Source: Elusimicrobiota bacterium | Lineage (GTDB): Bacteria; Elusimicrobiota; Elusimicrobia; UBA1565 | Direction of reading: 5' to 3' | NCBI GenBank assembly: GCA_016196755.1 | Contig: JACPXC010000027.1 | Coordinates: forward strand, 1 to 64,000 | DNA length: 64,000 nt | Part shown: positions 1-8,043 of the stretch, piece by piece | Numbering within the stretch: position 1 is the stretch's first letter | Layout of the letters: every line of letters starts with the position of its first letter | The notes under the pieces: generated by a model | Databases searched by the model: none | Seen by the model: only the letters and a program-made list of their open reading frames with translations | What the model was told of the DNA's origin: nothing | Program-made: the position numbers and the translations under genes

Positions 1-2
1 CC

Positions 3-131
3 ACGCTGGGTGCTATCCTCGTGAGGAAACGTGAAGGACATCGTCGCAGAAAATATTTCGTGCGCGGGAGAAAGCTCTGGAAGTCGCTGGCTCATATCAG
101 TGGCGGTCAGAAGCTCACGAAATTAACTTAG
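3..131 (+). CDS. possible C-terminal end of a gene entering from the left edge
   Basis: An open frame runs from the window edge to a TAG at 129-131 (about 42 codons). The peptide is strongly basic (many Arg and Lys) and matches no family I know. The DNA here is visibly richer in A+T than the rest of the window, so codon use gives little support. It could equally be non-coding. The interval 132-213 holds no convincing gene. Confidence 0.3.
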   Translation, partial: TLGAILVRKREGHRRRKYFVRGRKLWKSLAHISGGQKLTKLT

Positions 132-213
132 GAGCAATGGGCCTTAGACCACGGTAATCCAATGAAAACAAGGAGAAAGCCATGGAGAAGGCCGCATGCG
201 TTTCATCCCTCCT

Positions 214-603
214 TCAGGAGCGGGTCGGCTCGATGAGGTCGATTCGGTTGCCGTAGAGGTCCTTGAACACGGCGACCTTGCCGTAGACCTCGCGCCGCGG
301 CCCCTCGACGAACTCGACGCCCTTGGCGGCTAGGCGCAGGCAATCGGCTGCCAGGTCGTCGGTATGGAGGAAGAGGAACACCCGCCCGCCCGCCTGATCG
401 CCGACGCGGACGGCCTGCGTCTCATCGGAGGCTTTGGAAAGGACCAACTCGGGCCCTTCCCGCGCCGTGATAACGACCCAGCGCTTGCCTTTGGCTAGCG
501 GCATATCCTCGACAGCCAAGAAGCCCAGCGTCTCGCAGTAGAAGCGTTTAGCCTCGTCGTAGTCGCGCACAAGCAGGGCGATCCGGGCCACCCGAGTTAT
601 CAT
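214..603 (-). CDS. VOC (glyoxalase/bleomycin-resistance fold) family protein
   Basis: This 129-residue protein has the single-chain length of a VOC protein, with the two beta-alpha-beta-beta-beta modules expected. It starts with a strand leading into DYDEAKRFYCETLGF and ends with YGNRIDLIEP, where the Glu is the usual last metal ligand. The first ligand position, normally His in the opening strand, is not His here (ARIALLVRD), so metal binding is doubtful. Substrate is unknown; relatives include glyoxalases, dioxygenases and antibiotic-binding proteins. The ATG at 603-601 overlaps the stop of the upstream epimerase remnant by 4 nt (ATGA), so the two are probably translated from one mRNA. Confidence 0.8.
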   Translation of the reverse strand: MITRVARIALLVRDYDEAKRFYCETLGFLAVEDMPLAKGKRWVVITAREGPELVLSKASDETQAVRVGDQAGGRVFLFLHTDDLAADCLRLAAKGVEFVEGPRREVYGKVAVFKDLYGNRIDLIEPTRS

Positions 604-878
604 GGATGGTAGTCCTTCGACCCCACGGCCAGGGCCAACGGCGTCCGGATGTCTTCTCCTGCCGCTAGGCGGGACATGAAATCGTGGCGCGGCCGCCAGC
701 CCAGCTCTTTGCGCGCCAGCGCGTTGACGAAAGGCCGTGGTTTCGGTGAAACAAGCGGCAGAGCGGCAGCGGTCTTCGTCACGCCGTAGATGTTTTTGGC
801 CAGCGGGTCGACGTTCTCGGTGATCCAGACCGCCGGGGCGTCTTTGGGCGGCGCGCTACCGGTGACCAGAATCCTCAT
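600..878 (-). pseudogene. internally deleted remnant of an NAD-dependent epimerase/dehydratase
   Basis: The 92-residue frame begins like a Rossmann-fold extended SDR (MRILVTGS) and then jumps to a piece containing YGVTK, the YxxxK catalytic motif, and to a C-terminal piece ARKELGWRPRHDF ending GSKDYHP. That C-terminus is typical of NAD(P)-dependent epimerases of about 300 residues. Most of the NAD domain and the middle of the protein are missing, yet the frame stays open. I infer two or more in-frame deletions in a former gene. It still has a TATAAT box 7 nt before the ATG and overlaps the VOC gene, so it may survive as a leader cistron for that gene. Confidence 0.65.
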
Positions 879-885
879 TTCGGCG

Positions 886-891
886 ATTATA
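886..891 (-). promoter_or_regulatory. -10 box of the epimerase remnant/VOC operon
   Basis: On the minus strand a perfect TATAAT lies 7 nt before the ATG at 878, with no room for a Shine-Dalgarno. No clear -35 was seen. This fits a leaderless transcript. Confidence 0.5.
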
Positions 892-921
892 CGCTATACT
901 TTTCAGGTCGGCCGGCTGAGA

Positions 922-992
922 GCGGGCGTAGTTCAATGGCAGAACAGGAGCTTCCCAAGCTTCTAACGTGGGTTCGATTCCCATCGCCCGCT
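922..992 (+). tRNA. tRNA-Gly (anticodon CCC)
   Basis: The acceptor stem GCGGGCG (922-928) pairs with CGCCCGC (985-991), with discriminator T at 992. The anticodon stem GGAGC/GCTTC closes the loop TTCCCAA, giving anticodon CCC. The T arm is TGGGTTCGATTCCCA. CCA is not encoded. A TATACT box at 895-900 may be its promoter. The gene sits at the border between A+T-richer DNA on the left and typical DNA on the right, a usual position for integration of mobile DNA. Confidence 0.93.
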
Positions 993-1023
993 CCCAGCCG
1001 GCCACTGCTTTTCGGTGCCTTTT

Positions 1024-1088
1024 CGGTGCCAGTTGTTGACTTGTTGACTTTCTCCGTTTGAAAGTCAACAAGTCAACAACTGGCACCG
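1024..1088. repeat. long perfect hairpin, copy A of the GGTGYCAG family
   Basis: A 29-bp perfect inverted repeat (1024-1052 with 1060-1088) with a 7-nt loop. The ends are GGTGCCAG/CTGGCACC and each arm holds two copies of GTTGACTT. Short direct duplications flank it: TTTTCGGTGCC twice on the left (1009-1030) and GGCACCGCTAT twice on the right (1082-1103). It lies 12 nt after the stop of the Tim44-like gene and about 30 nt after tRNA-Gly. It could act as a bidirectional terminator; copies B and C show it is also a dispersed repeat. Confidence 0.85.
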
Positions 1089-1099
1089 CTATGGCACCG

Positions 1100-2521
1100 C
1101 TATACGTCGACGGTGCGGAGACCCGTCACGACCCAGTCCACCGCCGGGTCCTTGAAGCCCTTGCCGCAGTGCTCGCAGACCGGCGCGGCGGGGGGAATCC
1201 CGGCGCCGCAGCCGGAGCAGTGGCCCGAGCGCAAGCCGGAGTTGGGGACCGTCTTCGCGCCGGCCTGGCGGGCCAGCGTGATGAAGGTTCGGCGGCGCCG
1301 CGGCGGGCCCGGGGGCGCCTCGTCGAATACCTGGCGCCCGTCCCAAACGACGGCGACGTTGACGGCCTCGAAGCCCTCGTCGAGCTCGACCGTGGTGAGG
1401 TCTACCGTGCCGACGCCGCAGTCGACGTAGCGCGCCCGTCCCAACCCGGAAGCCAGGACGGCCTCGATGCCGCTGTCGGCGCACCAGCCCTCCAGCGCGG
1501 CCTCGGAACGGTCGGCCAGACAGCGCTGCCAGCGCCAGAACAGCATCGATGCGCGGTCCTCGAGCGACTGCGGCGTGGCCTCGGGATCGTGCCCCAGGAC
1601 GGCCAGCCGCTCGCGGTCGCGCGTCCTCGGGCCATAGACCCCGTCTTGAGTGATCTCGGCCAGCACCCAGTCAAACTCGCCCGAGTTCACCCAGCCTTTG
1701 CAGTTCGCGCAGACCGCCGAGCGGTTGACGCTCAGGGCCGAGCCGCAGTTCGGGCAGAGTCCCTCCACCGTCCCGGCTCCCTGGCGGCTGCGCGCCGCCA
1801 CGCTGCGCACGAAGGACCAGTACTCGACGAACCGGCTGTCGCTCTCGGAGAGAAGAGAGCCGTCCTTGGCGGAGAAGTAGGCGTCGCGGCAGGAGGCCTC
1901 GATGCGTACGTCGAGGCAGTCGTAGCGGCCGCCGGGGTCCGCGCGGGCGAGACGGATGTCGCGCACCTCGAGCCCCTCGAGTCGATTGATCCGTCCTTCG
2001 CGGCGCTGGAGCTCGAGGAGCAGCTGGAAGCGCTCGAAGACGCCGTCGGAGAGCAGGTGGCAGACCGGCGTCATGTCGCCCTCGCTCCAGGCCTTCTGGA
2101 CGAGCGCGAAGGCGGCCTGCGACCGCGCCAAGAATCTGTCCTTGTCGAAGGCCGGGTCTTCGGGCATCAGGACGGCGGCCGGAGAAGGCATCGGCGCGGA
2201 ATAGACGGATGGGGAGGAGGACTCCCAGCCGCCTTCGACACTGTGCTTGATGTACATGAAGACGAGGAACAGGGCGATGACGACGACCATCTCCGTGTTC
2301 GACGTCTTGCCGCTGTATCTGTGGTGCGCGGAACTGTAGCTGCGGGAGCGGGAGGAGGAGCGGTAGCCGCCCAAGGAGCCCGAGCCGAAGGAGGAGCTGC
2401 CCGAACCGAACGATGAGCTCCGGGAACTTCCGGAGGAGAAGCTGTCGCCTCCACCGGCCCGGCTCTCAACGGCCGACGGAGCGGCCAAGACCAGCAGACA
2501 GAGAAGAGCCAGCGCCCTCAC
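1100..2521 (-). CDS. exported or membrane Tim44-like protein with two zinc ribbons
   Basis: The 473-residue protein has an N-terminal signal-like segment (residues 1-20), a Ser/Gly/Arg-rich stretch (24-72), one membrane segment (about 77-91) and then one or two Tim44-like domains (about 125-235 and 300-395). Two CxxC-CxxC zinc ribbons are visible, CPNCG...CANC near residue 260 and CSGCG...CEHCG near the C-terminus. Bacterial Tim44-like proteins of this layout are widespread and largely of unknown function. The GTG start at 2521 is supported by TTGCAC-17-CACACT ending 6 nt upstream. The gene is divergent from the Omp85 gene. Confidence 0.75.
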   Translation of the reverse strand: MRALALLCLLVLAAPSAVESRAGGGDSFSSGSSRSSSFGSGSSSFGSGSLGGYRSSSRSRSYSSAHHRYSGKTSNTEMVVVIALFLVFMYIKHSVEGGWESSSPSVYSAPMPSPAAVLMPEDPAFDKDRFLARSQAAFALVQKAWSEGDMTPVCHLLSDGVFERFQLLLELQRREGRINRLEGLEVRDIRLARADPGGRYDCLDVRIEASCRDAYFSAKDGSLLSESDSRFVEYWSFVRSVAARSRQGAGTVEGLCPNCGSALSVNRSAVCANCKGWVNSGEFDWVLAEITQDGVYGPRTRDRERLAVLGHDPEATPQSLEDRASMLFWRWQRCLADRSEAALEGWCADSGIEAVLASGLGRARYVDCGVGTVDLTTVELDEGFEAVNVAVVWDGRQVFDEAPPGPPRRRRTFITLARQAGAKTVPNSGLRSGHCSGCGAGIPPAAPVCEHCGKGFKDPAVDWVVTGLRTVDV

Positions 2522-2527
2522 GCCCTC

Positions 2528-2556
2528 AGTGTGGCCCCAAGACTTAGTCAGTGCAA
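2528..2556 (-). promoter_or_regulatory. promoter of the Tim44-like gene
   Basis: Minus strand TTGCAC (2556-2551), 17-nt spacer, CACACT (2533-2528), then 6 nt to the GTG at 2521. The -35 overlaps the first codons of the divergent Omp85 frame as drawn. Confidence 0.45.
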
Positions 2557-4221
2557 GTCCTCATAGGAATCTCCCGACAGAGGGCCTATAGTATTCCTAC
2601 GCTCCCCACGACCCTTTGCCGTCTCCTCGCCCTGCTGGCCTGCCTGCAGGCGACCGCGTCCGCCGCGCCCGCGCGCCGGAAGAAGCCGCCTGTTCCGGCG
2701 CAGGGCCTCGTCATATCCTCGATCGTCATCGAGACCCACAACGTCTTCGACACCGACGACCCGCGCGATGACAAGCTGGTCTATCGGGCCGCCAACCGCT
2801 TCCATAGGACGACCCGCGACCAGGTCATCTCGCGCGAGCTGCTCTTCGCGGAGGGGGACCGCTACGACCAAGCCCTCGTCGAGGAGAGCGCGCGCAACCT
2901 GCGCGCCCTGCCCTTCATCCGCGACGCCGCGGCCGCCGCCACGGTCAACAAGAAAGGCACGGTGGACGTGGTGATGAGGACCTACGACTCTTGGACCCTG
3001 GAGGTGCTGGCAAGCTTCAAGCGCGCCGGCGGCTCCACGAACCTCAAAGCCGGCCTCTCCGAGCACAACGTCCTGGGCTCGGGCAAGGCGGGCTCCGCCT
3101 CCTATAACCGGGACGGGAAGGCGGGCACACAATCCCTCGGCTTCAAGGACCCGCAGTTTTTCAACCGCAAGCGCCTGCAGGTCTCTCTGACGGCCTTGAC
3201 CGCTCCGGGCGCCCAGGACTTCGAGTTGGGGGTAGACCGCCCGTTCACATCGCTGTCTCCCTCCGCCTTCGGCGGAAAGCTCAGCCACCAAAAGGGCGAC
3301 TTCTCGACAGCCGCCAACCCGACCCCCGCCGACATGCTCACCCGCAAGGTGTCCGAAGGCGGAATCAACTACGGCATCGCGTTGGCGACCTCCACGCAGC
3401 GCACGCGCCGCGTCAGAATGGGGCTGATGGCCCGGCGCGCCGACTTCCGGCCGATACCGGGCCAGACCGCCGGCCCGATCCCCTCCCGGGAACAGGCGAC
3501 CTTCCTCCAGCTGGGGGCGGATTGGGAGGAGCTCGACTTCATCACGGTGCGGCGCATCCAGAAGTTCACGCGGACCGAAGACTACAATCTCGGGCTGGCC
3601 GTATTCCCGGAGCTGGCCTGGGCGCCGCCTTCGAGCGCGCTGGGGACGACCGAGACCCAGATCCTGCCCAAGGTCGTCGTGCGCAAGGGGTTCGTCCGGT
3701 CGAACCAGCTCATCCTCTTGAGCTCCGCCTACAGCTCGCGCTACGTCAACGGCGGCAACGGCCACCGGCTGGCGTCCTTCGAGGCCTCCTACTTCGTGCG
3801 CGGGCTGAAATACCAGACCCTGGCCTTCCATACCGGCTTGGACCTGGGCCGGCGGCTCGATTCTACCCAGCCTCTGGCCCTGGGCGAGGTCAACGGCCTG
3901 CGCGGCTACGGGCTGGACGCGTTCAAAGGGGACCGCCGCTTTCTGTTCAATATCGAGGACCGCATCTTCATCTACGACGAGATGCTGCGCCTCCTCGACG
4001 TCGGAGCGGTGGTATTCTACGACTCGGGGTACGTGTGGCCTTCGTCGCGCTCGGTCAAGCTCTCCGAGCTCCGCAACAGCGTGGGCCTAGGCCTGCGCCT
4101 GGCCCCGTCGCGCTCGGCCGGCAACGACCCCGTGCGCGTCGACCTGGCTTACGCGCTAAACGACAACCGCAGCCGCTCGCGCTGGTCGCTGTCTATCCTG
4201 GCGGGGCAGGCTTTCAAGTGA
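2551..4221 (+). CDS. Omp85/BamA-superfamily outer-membrane protein
   Basis: This is a 556-residue protein with a signal-peptide-like stretch (about residues 22-38), one POTRA-like domain (about 48-130) and a C-terminal 16-strand-type barrel (about 140-556). The barrel contains LRGYGLDAFKGDRR, which matches the Omp85 lid-loop motif (VRGY/F). Single-POTRA Omp85 proteins include surface antigens and two-partner or lipid-transfer porins, so this is not the main BamA, which has several POTRAs. The start is uncertain: the GTG at 2551 lies in the -35 of the divergent gene, while a TATAGT at 2587-2592 suggests transcription starts further in, where no standard start codon is present before the hydrophobic core. 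Confidence 0.8.
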   Translation: MQVLIGISRQRAYSIPTLPTTLCRLLALLACLQATASAAPARRKKPPVPAQGLVISSIVIETHNVFDTDDPRDDKLVYRAANRFHRTTRDQVISRELLFAEGDRYDQALVEESARNLRALPFIRDAAAAATVNKKGTVDVVMRTYDSWTLEVLASFKRAGGSTNLKAGLSEHNVLGSGKAGSASYNRDGKAGTQSLGFKDPQFFNRKRLQVSLTALTAPGAQDFELGVDRPFTSLSPSAFGGKLSHQKGDFSTAANPTPADMLTRKVSEGGINYGIALATSTQRTRRVRMGLMARRADFRPIPGQTAGPIPSREQATFLQLGADWEELDFITVRRIQKFTRTEDYNLGLAVFPELAWAPPSSALGTTETQILPKVVVRKGFVRSNQLILLSSAYSSRYVNGGNGHRLASFEASYFVRGLKYQTLAFHTGLDLGRRLDSTQPLALGEVNGLRGYGLDAFKGDRRFLFNIEDRIFIYDEMLRLLDVGAVVFYDSGYVWPSSRSVKLSELRNSVGLGLRLAPSRSAGNDPVRVDLAYALNDNRSRSRWSLSILAGQAFK

Positions 4222-4228
4222 GGCCCGG

Positions 4229-4459
4229 CTAGCGCCGTCCGCTGCCGAAGAGCGCCTCGCCCTTCTCGCGCAGAACGGCGCCGCGCTCCTGGCGAGGCGC
4301 GGCCGGTTCCTCGACGGCGGCGGGCACGGCCGCCTCGACTTCAAGGGGGGGCGGGAAACCCACGACGGCGTCTCGCCCGGCCCGATGGCGGGCGAGAGCG
4401 AGACCTACGAGCAGGAGGAAGACGAGTACGATCGCCCAGCGCCTTGGGATCCGGTTCAT
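4229..4459 (-). CDS. small single-pass membrane protein
   Basis: 76 residues: a short basic N-terminus, a membrane segment (about residues 8-23, AIVLVFLLLVGLAL), then an Ala/Pro/Glu-rich tail. I chose the ATG at 4459 because it lies 1 nt after the stop of the upstream exported protein and places the membrane segment at the N-terminus. It is therefore the second gene of a two-gene operon. No family is recognised. It may anchor or partner the upstream product. Confidence 0.6.
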   Translation of the reverse strand: MNRIPRRWAIVLVFLLLVGLALARHRAGRDAVVGFPPPLEVEAAVPAAVEEPAAPRQERGAVLREKGEALFGSGRR

Positions 4460-4460
4460 C

Positions 4461-5723
4461 CTAGCGCAGTTCGCGGAGGAGGGCGTCGAGGTCGGCGCCC
4501 AAGACGAGGCCGGCGTCGGCGGCCTGGCGGGCCAGAGCCTTCGCCTCGGCAAAGAACGGACCGCCGTGGGCGGTCTCGAGGACGGTCAAGAGCGTAGAAG
4601 AGAACGGGCTCGAGCCCAGACGCAGGTTCCGCCAGCGTTCCATCGTGCCGGCGGGCAGATCGGCTTCCGTCAGCTGACGCGCCTCGACGGCGGCTACCGC
4701 CAACTGGAGCGCGTACTCCTTGAGCTCGGCGTCGGCCGCCCCCAAGGCCGCGGAGGCGGCACTTCCTCGCGATAGCGCTCGGTCGGCCGCGGCGTCGATC
4801 TTGGCCAAGAGGTCCAGGGCCGAGCGTCCTAGCGGCGACGGACCGGTCTTCTCCGCGACGACGACAGCGGCCTGCGGCGCCTCCGGCGCCTTCAGGTCCA
4901 GGGCGGCACGGACGGCGTATGGGACGCCGTAGAGCGTTCGGCCGTTCTTCTCGTCGTAGAGCCGGTAGACCAGCCCCTGCAGGAAGGCGTCCTCGAGCGC
5001 CGCGATGACGGCGGCGTAGGGCTGGATGCCCTGGGCGACGGCCTTCTCGCGCAGTTGAGCGTCGGAGACGCCGAACACACCGAGGTCGGACCGTTCGGCG
5101 TCTACAGGGACATCGAGATGGACGGCATGCGGGGTCATGGCCAACTGGAGGATGTCGCGTCCCGTGACGGCTTTCTCGCCGCTGACGCGCACAGGCTTGG
5201 CCGCGAACTCGGCCGCGCGCGCTCCACTGAAGGAGCCGCGACGGTAGTCGAGGGTCTCGCGCTTGGCGTGGGCCTGGACCAGGACCTCGGCCTTGCGCTC
5301 GCGGCGGACCTCGACGAGGGCCTCTTCCTCGGCGCGCTCCGCGCGCCGCGACGGGCCGTCGTAGATCGCGTTGATGACGCGGCCGGGGGCCGCCGCGGGC
5401 CGGCCCAGCGCGCGCACCGAAGCCTCGAGCGACGCGACCACGGTCTTTTCCTTTCGCGCGGAGGGGAGCTCCGCGGCGGCCTGCGCCGCGACGACGCGCG
5501 GGATAGCCACGACCGGAAGCGCCAGAGCGGGTAAGACGGGGGAGAGCGCGGGAACGGCGAGGCTGGGTGCTATCAACGACGACGCCGCCGACGGCGTCCA
5601 CGACGGCCCCACCGCCCAGACCGGGGCGACGACGGGCAAGGTGCCGCGCAGCGTGGGGGCTTTGACCGTCTGGGCGCGCGCCGCCGGCGCCAGAAGCAGG
5701 AGAAGCGAGAGGGTCTTTAACAT
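4461..5723 (-). CDS. exported protein with the shared Pro-rich N-terminal motif
   Basis: A 420-residue protein with a clear signal peptide (residues 1-18, LSLLLLLAPAARA then Q). An Ala/Pro/Val-rich segment follows, holding SLIAPSLAVPALSP at about 49-62. Closely similar motifs occur at the same distance from the N-terminus in the MFS (29319-31688) and ABC (31788-36338) proteins. The remainder is mostly helical and of unknown fold. Residues about 311-324 are encoded by a 39-bp repeat that also occurs in the gene at 15972. The ATG at 5723 is preferred: the signal peptide starts there and CATACT ends 8 nt before it. The small membrane protein follows after 1 nt. Confidence 0.7.
   Translation of the reverse strand: MLKTLSLLLLLAPAARAQTVKAPTLRGTLPVVAPVWAVGPSWTPSAASSLIAPSLAVPALSPVLPALALPVVAIPRVVAAQAAAELPSARKEKTVVASLEASVRALGRPAAAPGRVINAIYDGPSRRAERAEEEALVEVRRERKAEVLVQAHAKRETLDYRRGSFSGARAAEFAAKPVRVSGEKAVTGRDILQLAMTPHAVHLDVPVDAERSDLGVFGVSDAQLREKAVAQGIQPYAAVIAALEDAFLQGLVYRLYDEKNGRTLYGVPYAVRAALDLKAPEAPQAAVVVAEKTGPSPLGRSALDLLAKIDAAADRALSRGSAASAALGAADAELKEYALQLAVAAVEARQLTEADLPAGTMERWRNLRLGSSPFSSTLLTVLETAHGGPFFAEAKALARQAADAGLVLGADLDALLRELR
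4751..4789. repeat. 39-bp in-gene repeat, copy 1
   Basis: This segment is identical at 38 of 39 positions to 16288-16326 (same + strand orientation). Here it is read on the minus strand, giving ADRALSRGSAAS within the exported protein. Its length is a multiple of three and it contains no stop in the frame used. Confidence 0.85.
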
Positions 5724-5731
5724 CCGTGGAC

Positions 5732-5842
5732 AGTATGACCCCGTCAGCGCCGTCCGGCCTGAGGCCGAGGACCCCTGGCCCTCTGGGCCCTTGGACCACC
5801 GTCCCGGCCCTTTGATATAAGGAATACGCAACTACGTAACAA
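5732..5842 (-). promoter_or_regulatory. candidate promoters of the 4461-5723 operon
   Basis: Two options are visible on the minus strand. The proximal one is CATACT (5737-5732), ending 8 nt before the ATG, with no clear -35. The distal one is TTGTTA (5842-5837), 17-nt spacer, TATATC (5819-5814), which would give a leader of about 85 nt containing the GGGCC-rich motif. Confidence 0.45.
5769..5798. promoter_or_regulatory. GGGCC-rich intergenic motif, copy 1
   Basis: On the minus strand this reads AAGGGCCCAGAGGGCC followed by AGGGGTCC. Similar strings lie upstream of the MFS gene (31753-31783) and the amidotransferase gene (36401-36432). The region is rich in short self-complementary GGCC runs and could form hairpins. 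Role unknown. Confidence 0.4.
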
Positions 5843-5849
5843 ACCCGCC

Positions 5850-5878
5850 TTAGACCGGAAACACCGAGTGCCTACACT
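5850..5878 (+). promoter_or_regulatory. promoter of the TPR-SpoIID operon
   Basis: TTAGAC (5850-5855), 17-nt spacer, TACACT (5873-5878), then 7 nt to the ATG at 5886. This excludes the earlier in-frame GTG at 5868 as the start and implies a leaderless mRNA. Confidence 0.6.
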
Positions 5879-5885
5879 CTTCCTC

Positions 5886-8015
5886 ATGACGCTCATGCGC
5901 GTCCTCACGCGCGTCGGAGGAGGCGCTCTTCTGCTCGCGGCCGGCATGACCGCCGAGGTCAAGCCCACCGCCCCGGCCCAGGCCCCCGCCGCCGCCGCCC
6001 AGAACGACGTGCTCCAGGGCCACCGCCTGGCCTTCGCCGGTAAGGGACCGGAGGCCATCAAGGCCTACCAGTCCGCCCTGCGCCGCAAACCCGACCTCCT
6101 CGAAGCCTGGATCAACGGCGCCGTGGTCTGGGACTCGATCGGCGAACCCGCCAAGGCCGCAGCCTGGTACCGCCGGACGCTCAAAGAATCTCCCGAGTCC
6201 CATGCAGTGCGCGCCGAGCTCGGCGAGCTCGAGCTCCGGCGCGGCCGGCTCGGCGAGGCCCGGGCCGAGCTCGACAAAGCCCTGGCCGCGCGGCCCGCCG
6301 ATCCCTTGGCGCTGGTGGCACGCGGCCGCGTCGCGCTGGCCCTTAACCGTCCCGCCGCCGCCGAGACCTTCCTCCTGCGCGCCGTCGAGGTGGCGCCCAA
6401 GCTGCCGATCGCCTGGTTCTGGCTCGGCCACGTCCGCGAGGAAGCCGGCGAGCACGCCAAGGCCATCGCCGCCTTCGACCGCGCCGCCTCGGCCGACTCC
6501 TACTTCACGGCGGCGCGCTTCCGCCTGGCCCGGTCGCTCTCGCGCGTCAACCGCGTCCACGAGGCACTGGCCGAGCTCGACAAGCTGCTCTCCAACGACC
6601 CCCAGCACGAGGACTACCTGCGCCTGGCCGCGGCGCTGAGACCGCGCCTCAAGGACAGCCCGCGCGCCGCGCCGCGCCCGACCCCGGAACCCGTCTGGCG
6701 GCCGCCCGCCCATGCCGCCTCGCCCGCCCAGGTGGCCGCGCCGCTGCCGCCCAGCGCGCGCGTGCCGGTCATGCGGGTCGGGGTCGGCACCACGGGGATG
6801 GGGCGGCCGCTCGACTGGCGCGGGCTCTGGCTCGAGGCCCCGTTGGGCTTCGAGGCCTACGAGGGGCCTCGGCGGGTAGCGCGCGCCGCCCCCGGCCAGA
6901 GGCTCGAACTGCGCCTCGCGCCCGGTAAAAAGCCGACCATGGAGTTGGCCGACGCCGACGGCCTCATCGCCGGGCGCTCGCGCGGGGCGCTCATCATCAA
7001 GCCGCTGGGGCGCGAGCCCCTGTGGGTGCGCGAGAAGTGGCCCGGGGCGCCGGGACGCACCCGCGGCCTCGAGCGCCGCCTCCGGGGCGCGCTCGAGGTG
7101 TCCTTTTATAAGCAGGGCTTCAAGCTCGTCAACGTCGTCGACCTCGAGAGCTATACCCACGGCGTCCTGTCGGCCGAGATGCCGATCAACTCGCCGATGG
7201 AAGCCCTCAAGGCCCAGGCCGTGCTGGCCCGGACCCACGCGCTCTACATCCGCCAGGGAACCCCGCGCCACCGCGAGGACGCCTACGAGCTCTGCGACGG
7301 ACAGCACTGCCAGGTATATTCCGGCGTGAAGGCCGAGACCGAGCGCTCGCGCGCGGTCGTGGAGGGGACCCGCGGCCGGATCGTGACCTGGAACGGCAGG
7401 CCGGTCAGCGTACTCTACTCCTCGAACTGCGGCGGGCACGCCCAGGCCTCCGGCGAGATCTCCGGGTGGGGGGCCACGCCCTACCTCCAGGGGCGGCCCG
7501 ACGCTCCCGTAGAGGCCGGCTCCCCCTGGTCGCCGTGGGAGCTCCGGCAGTGGCTGCGCACCACCCCGCCTGCCTTCTGCGCGCCGTCGGCCTACATCCA
7601 CCCCTCGCACTTCCGCTGGGCGCGGGTCATCACCGCATCCGAGCTCGAGACCCGGCTCGACCGCAGCCTGAAGACCGGGACGCTCAAGTGGATCCAGCCG
7701 CTGCGCCGCGCCAAGTCCGGGCATCTCAACGGCGTCGAGGTGCGCGGCTCCAAGGCCTCCAAGCGCGTGGAGTCGGAGATCCGCATACGCGGCCTCTTCG
7801 GCCCCGGCTCCCAGCGCAGTTCGCTCTTCATCATCGACGCGGAGTACGACGTCCGGGGTCGGCCGGCGCGCTACGTCTTCTACGGAGGGGGGTGGGGACA
7901 CGCCGTGGGGCTCTGCCAGTCGGGCGCCATGGGCCGCGCCCTCAAGGGCCAATCCTTCGCGGAGATCCTGCGCTCCTATTACACCGGCGTCGAGATCGGC
8001 AGCTTGCGCTATTGA
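5886..8015 (+). CDS. TPR-SpoIID/LytB fusion, predicted peptidoglycan enzyme
   Basis: The 709-residue protein has an N-terminal hydrophobic segment, a block of about six TPR units (about residues 40-245), a Pro/Ala-rich linker (about 255-300) and a C-terminal SpoIID domain (about 390-705). SpoIID enzymes are lytic transglycosylases that cut denuded glycan strands. The catalytic Glu is in SAEMP, and GGGWGHAVGLCQSGAMG matches the family's C-terminal motif. The organism shows no sporulation genes here, so a role in cell-wall remodelling or division is likelier. I chose ATG 5886 from the promoter spacing. It heads a run of envelope genes. Confidence 0.85.
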   Translation: MTLMRVLTRVGGGALLLAAGMTAEVKPTAPAQAPAAAAQNDVLQGHRLAFAGKGPEAIKAYQSALRRKPDLLEAWINGAVVWDSIGEPAKAAAWYRRTLKESPESHAVRAELGELELRRGRLGEARAELDKALAARPADPLALVARGRVALALNRPAAAETFLLRAVEVAPKLPIAWFWLGHVREEAGEHAKAIAAFDRAASADSYFTAARFRLARSLSRVNRVHEALAELDKLLSNDPQHEDYLRLAAALRPRLKDSPRAAPRPTPEPVWRPPAHAASPAQVAAPLPPSARVPVMRVGVGTTGMGRPLDWRGLWLEAPLGFEAYEGPRRVARAAPGQRLELRLAPGKKPTMELADADGLIAGRSRGALIIKPLGREPLWVREKWPGAPGRTRGLERRLRGALEVSFYKQGFKLVNVVDLESYTHGVLSAEMPINSPMEALKAQAVLARTHALYIRQGTPRHREDAYELCDGQHCQVYSGVKAETERSRAVVEGTRGRIVTWNGRPVSVLYSSNCGGHAQASGEISGWGATPYLQGRPDAPVEAGSPWSPWELRQWLRTTPPAFCAPSAYIHPSHFRWARVITASELETRLDRSLKTGTLKWIQPLRRAKSGHLNGVEVRGSKASKRVESEIRIRGLFGPGSQRSSLFIIDAEYDVRGRPARYVFYGGGWGHAVGLCQSGAMGRALKGQSFAEILRSYYTGVEIGSLRY

Positions 8016-8030
8016 GGCGGAACGTTAAGC

Positions 8031-8036
8031 TATGAT
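8031..8036 (+). promoter_or_regulatory. -10 box before the 8044 lipoprotein gene
   Basis: TATGAT ends 7 nt before the ATG at 8044; the -35 is weak. This favours ATG 8044 over the ATG at 8032, which lies inside the box. Confidence 0.45.
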
Positions 8037-8043
8037 GACGACA

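Noticed and set aside
181-261. Short plus-strand frame after a good AAGGAG at about 171-176
   Set aside because: Only 26 codons, mostly antisense to the VOC gene, and without similarity. Kept as coincidence, though a leader peptide cannot be excluded.
5868-5885. GTG 5868 as the start of the TPR-SpoIID gene
   Set aside because: The -10 box TACACT overlaps the codons after it, so the mRNA would start downstream. ATG 5886 fits the spacing seen at other genes.
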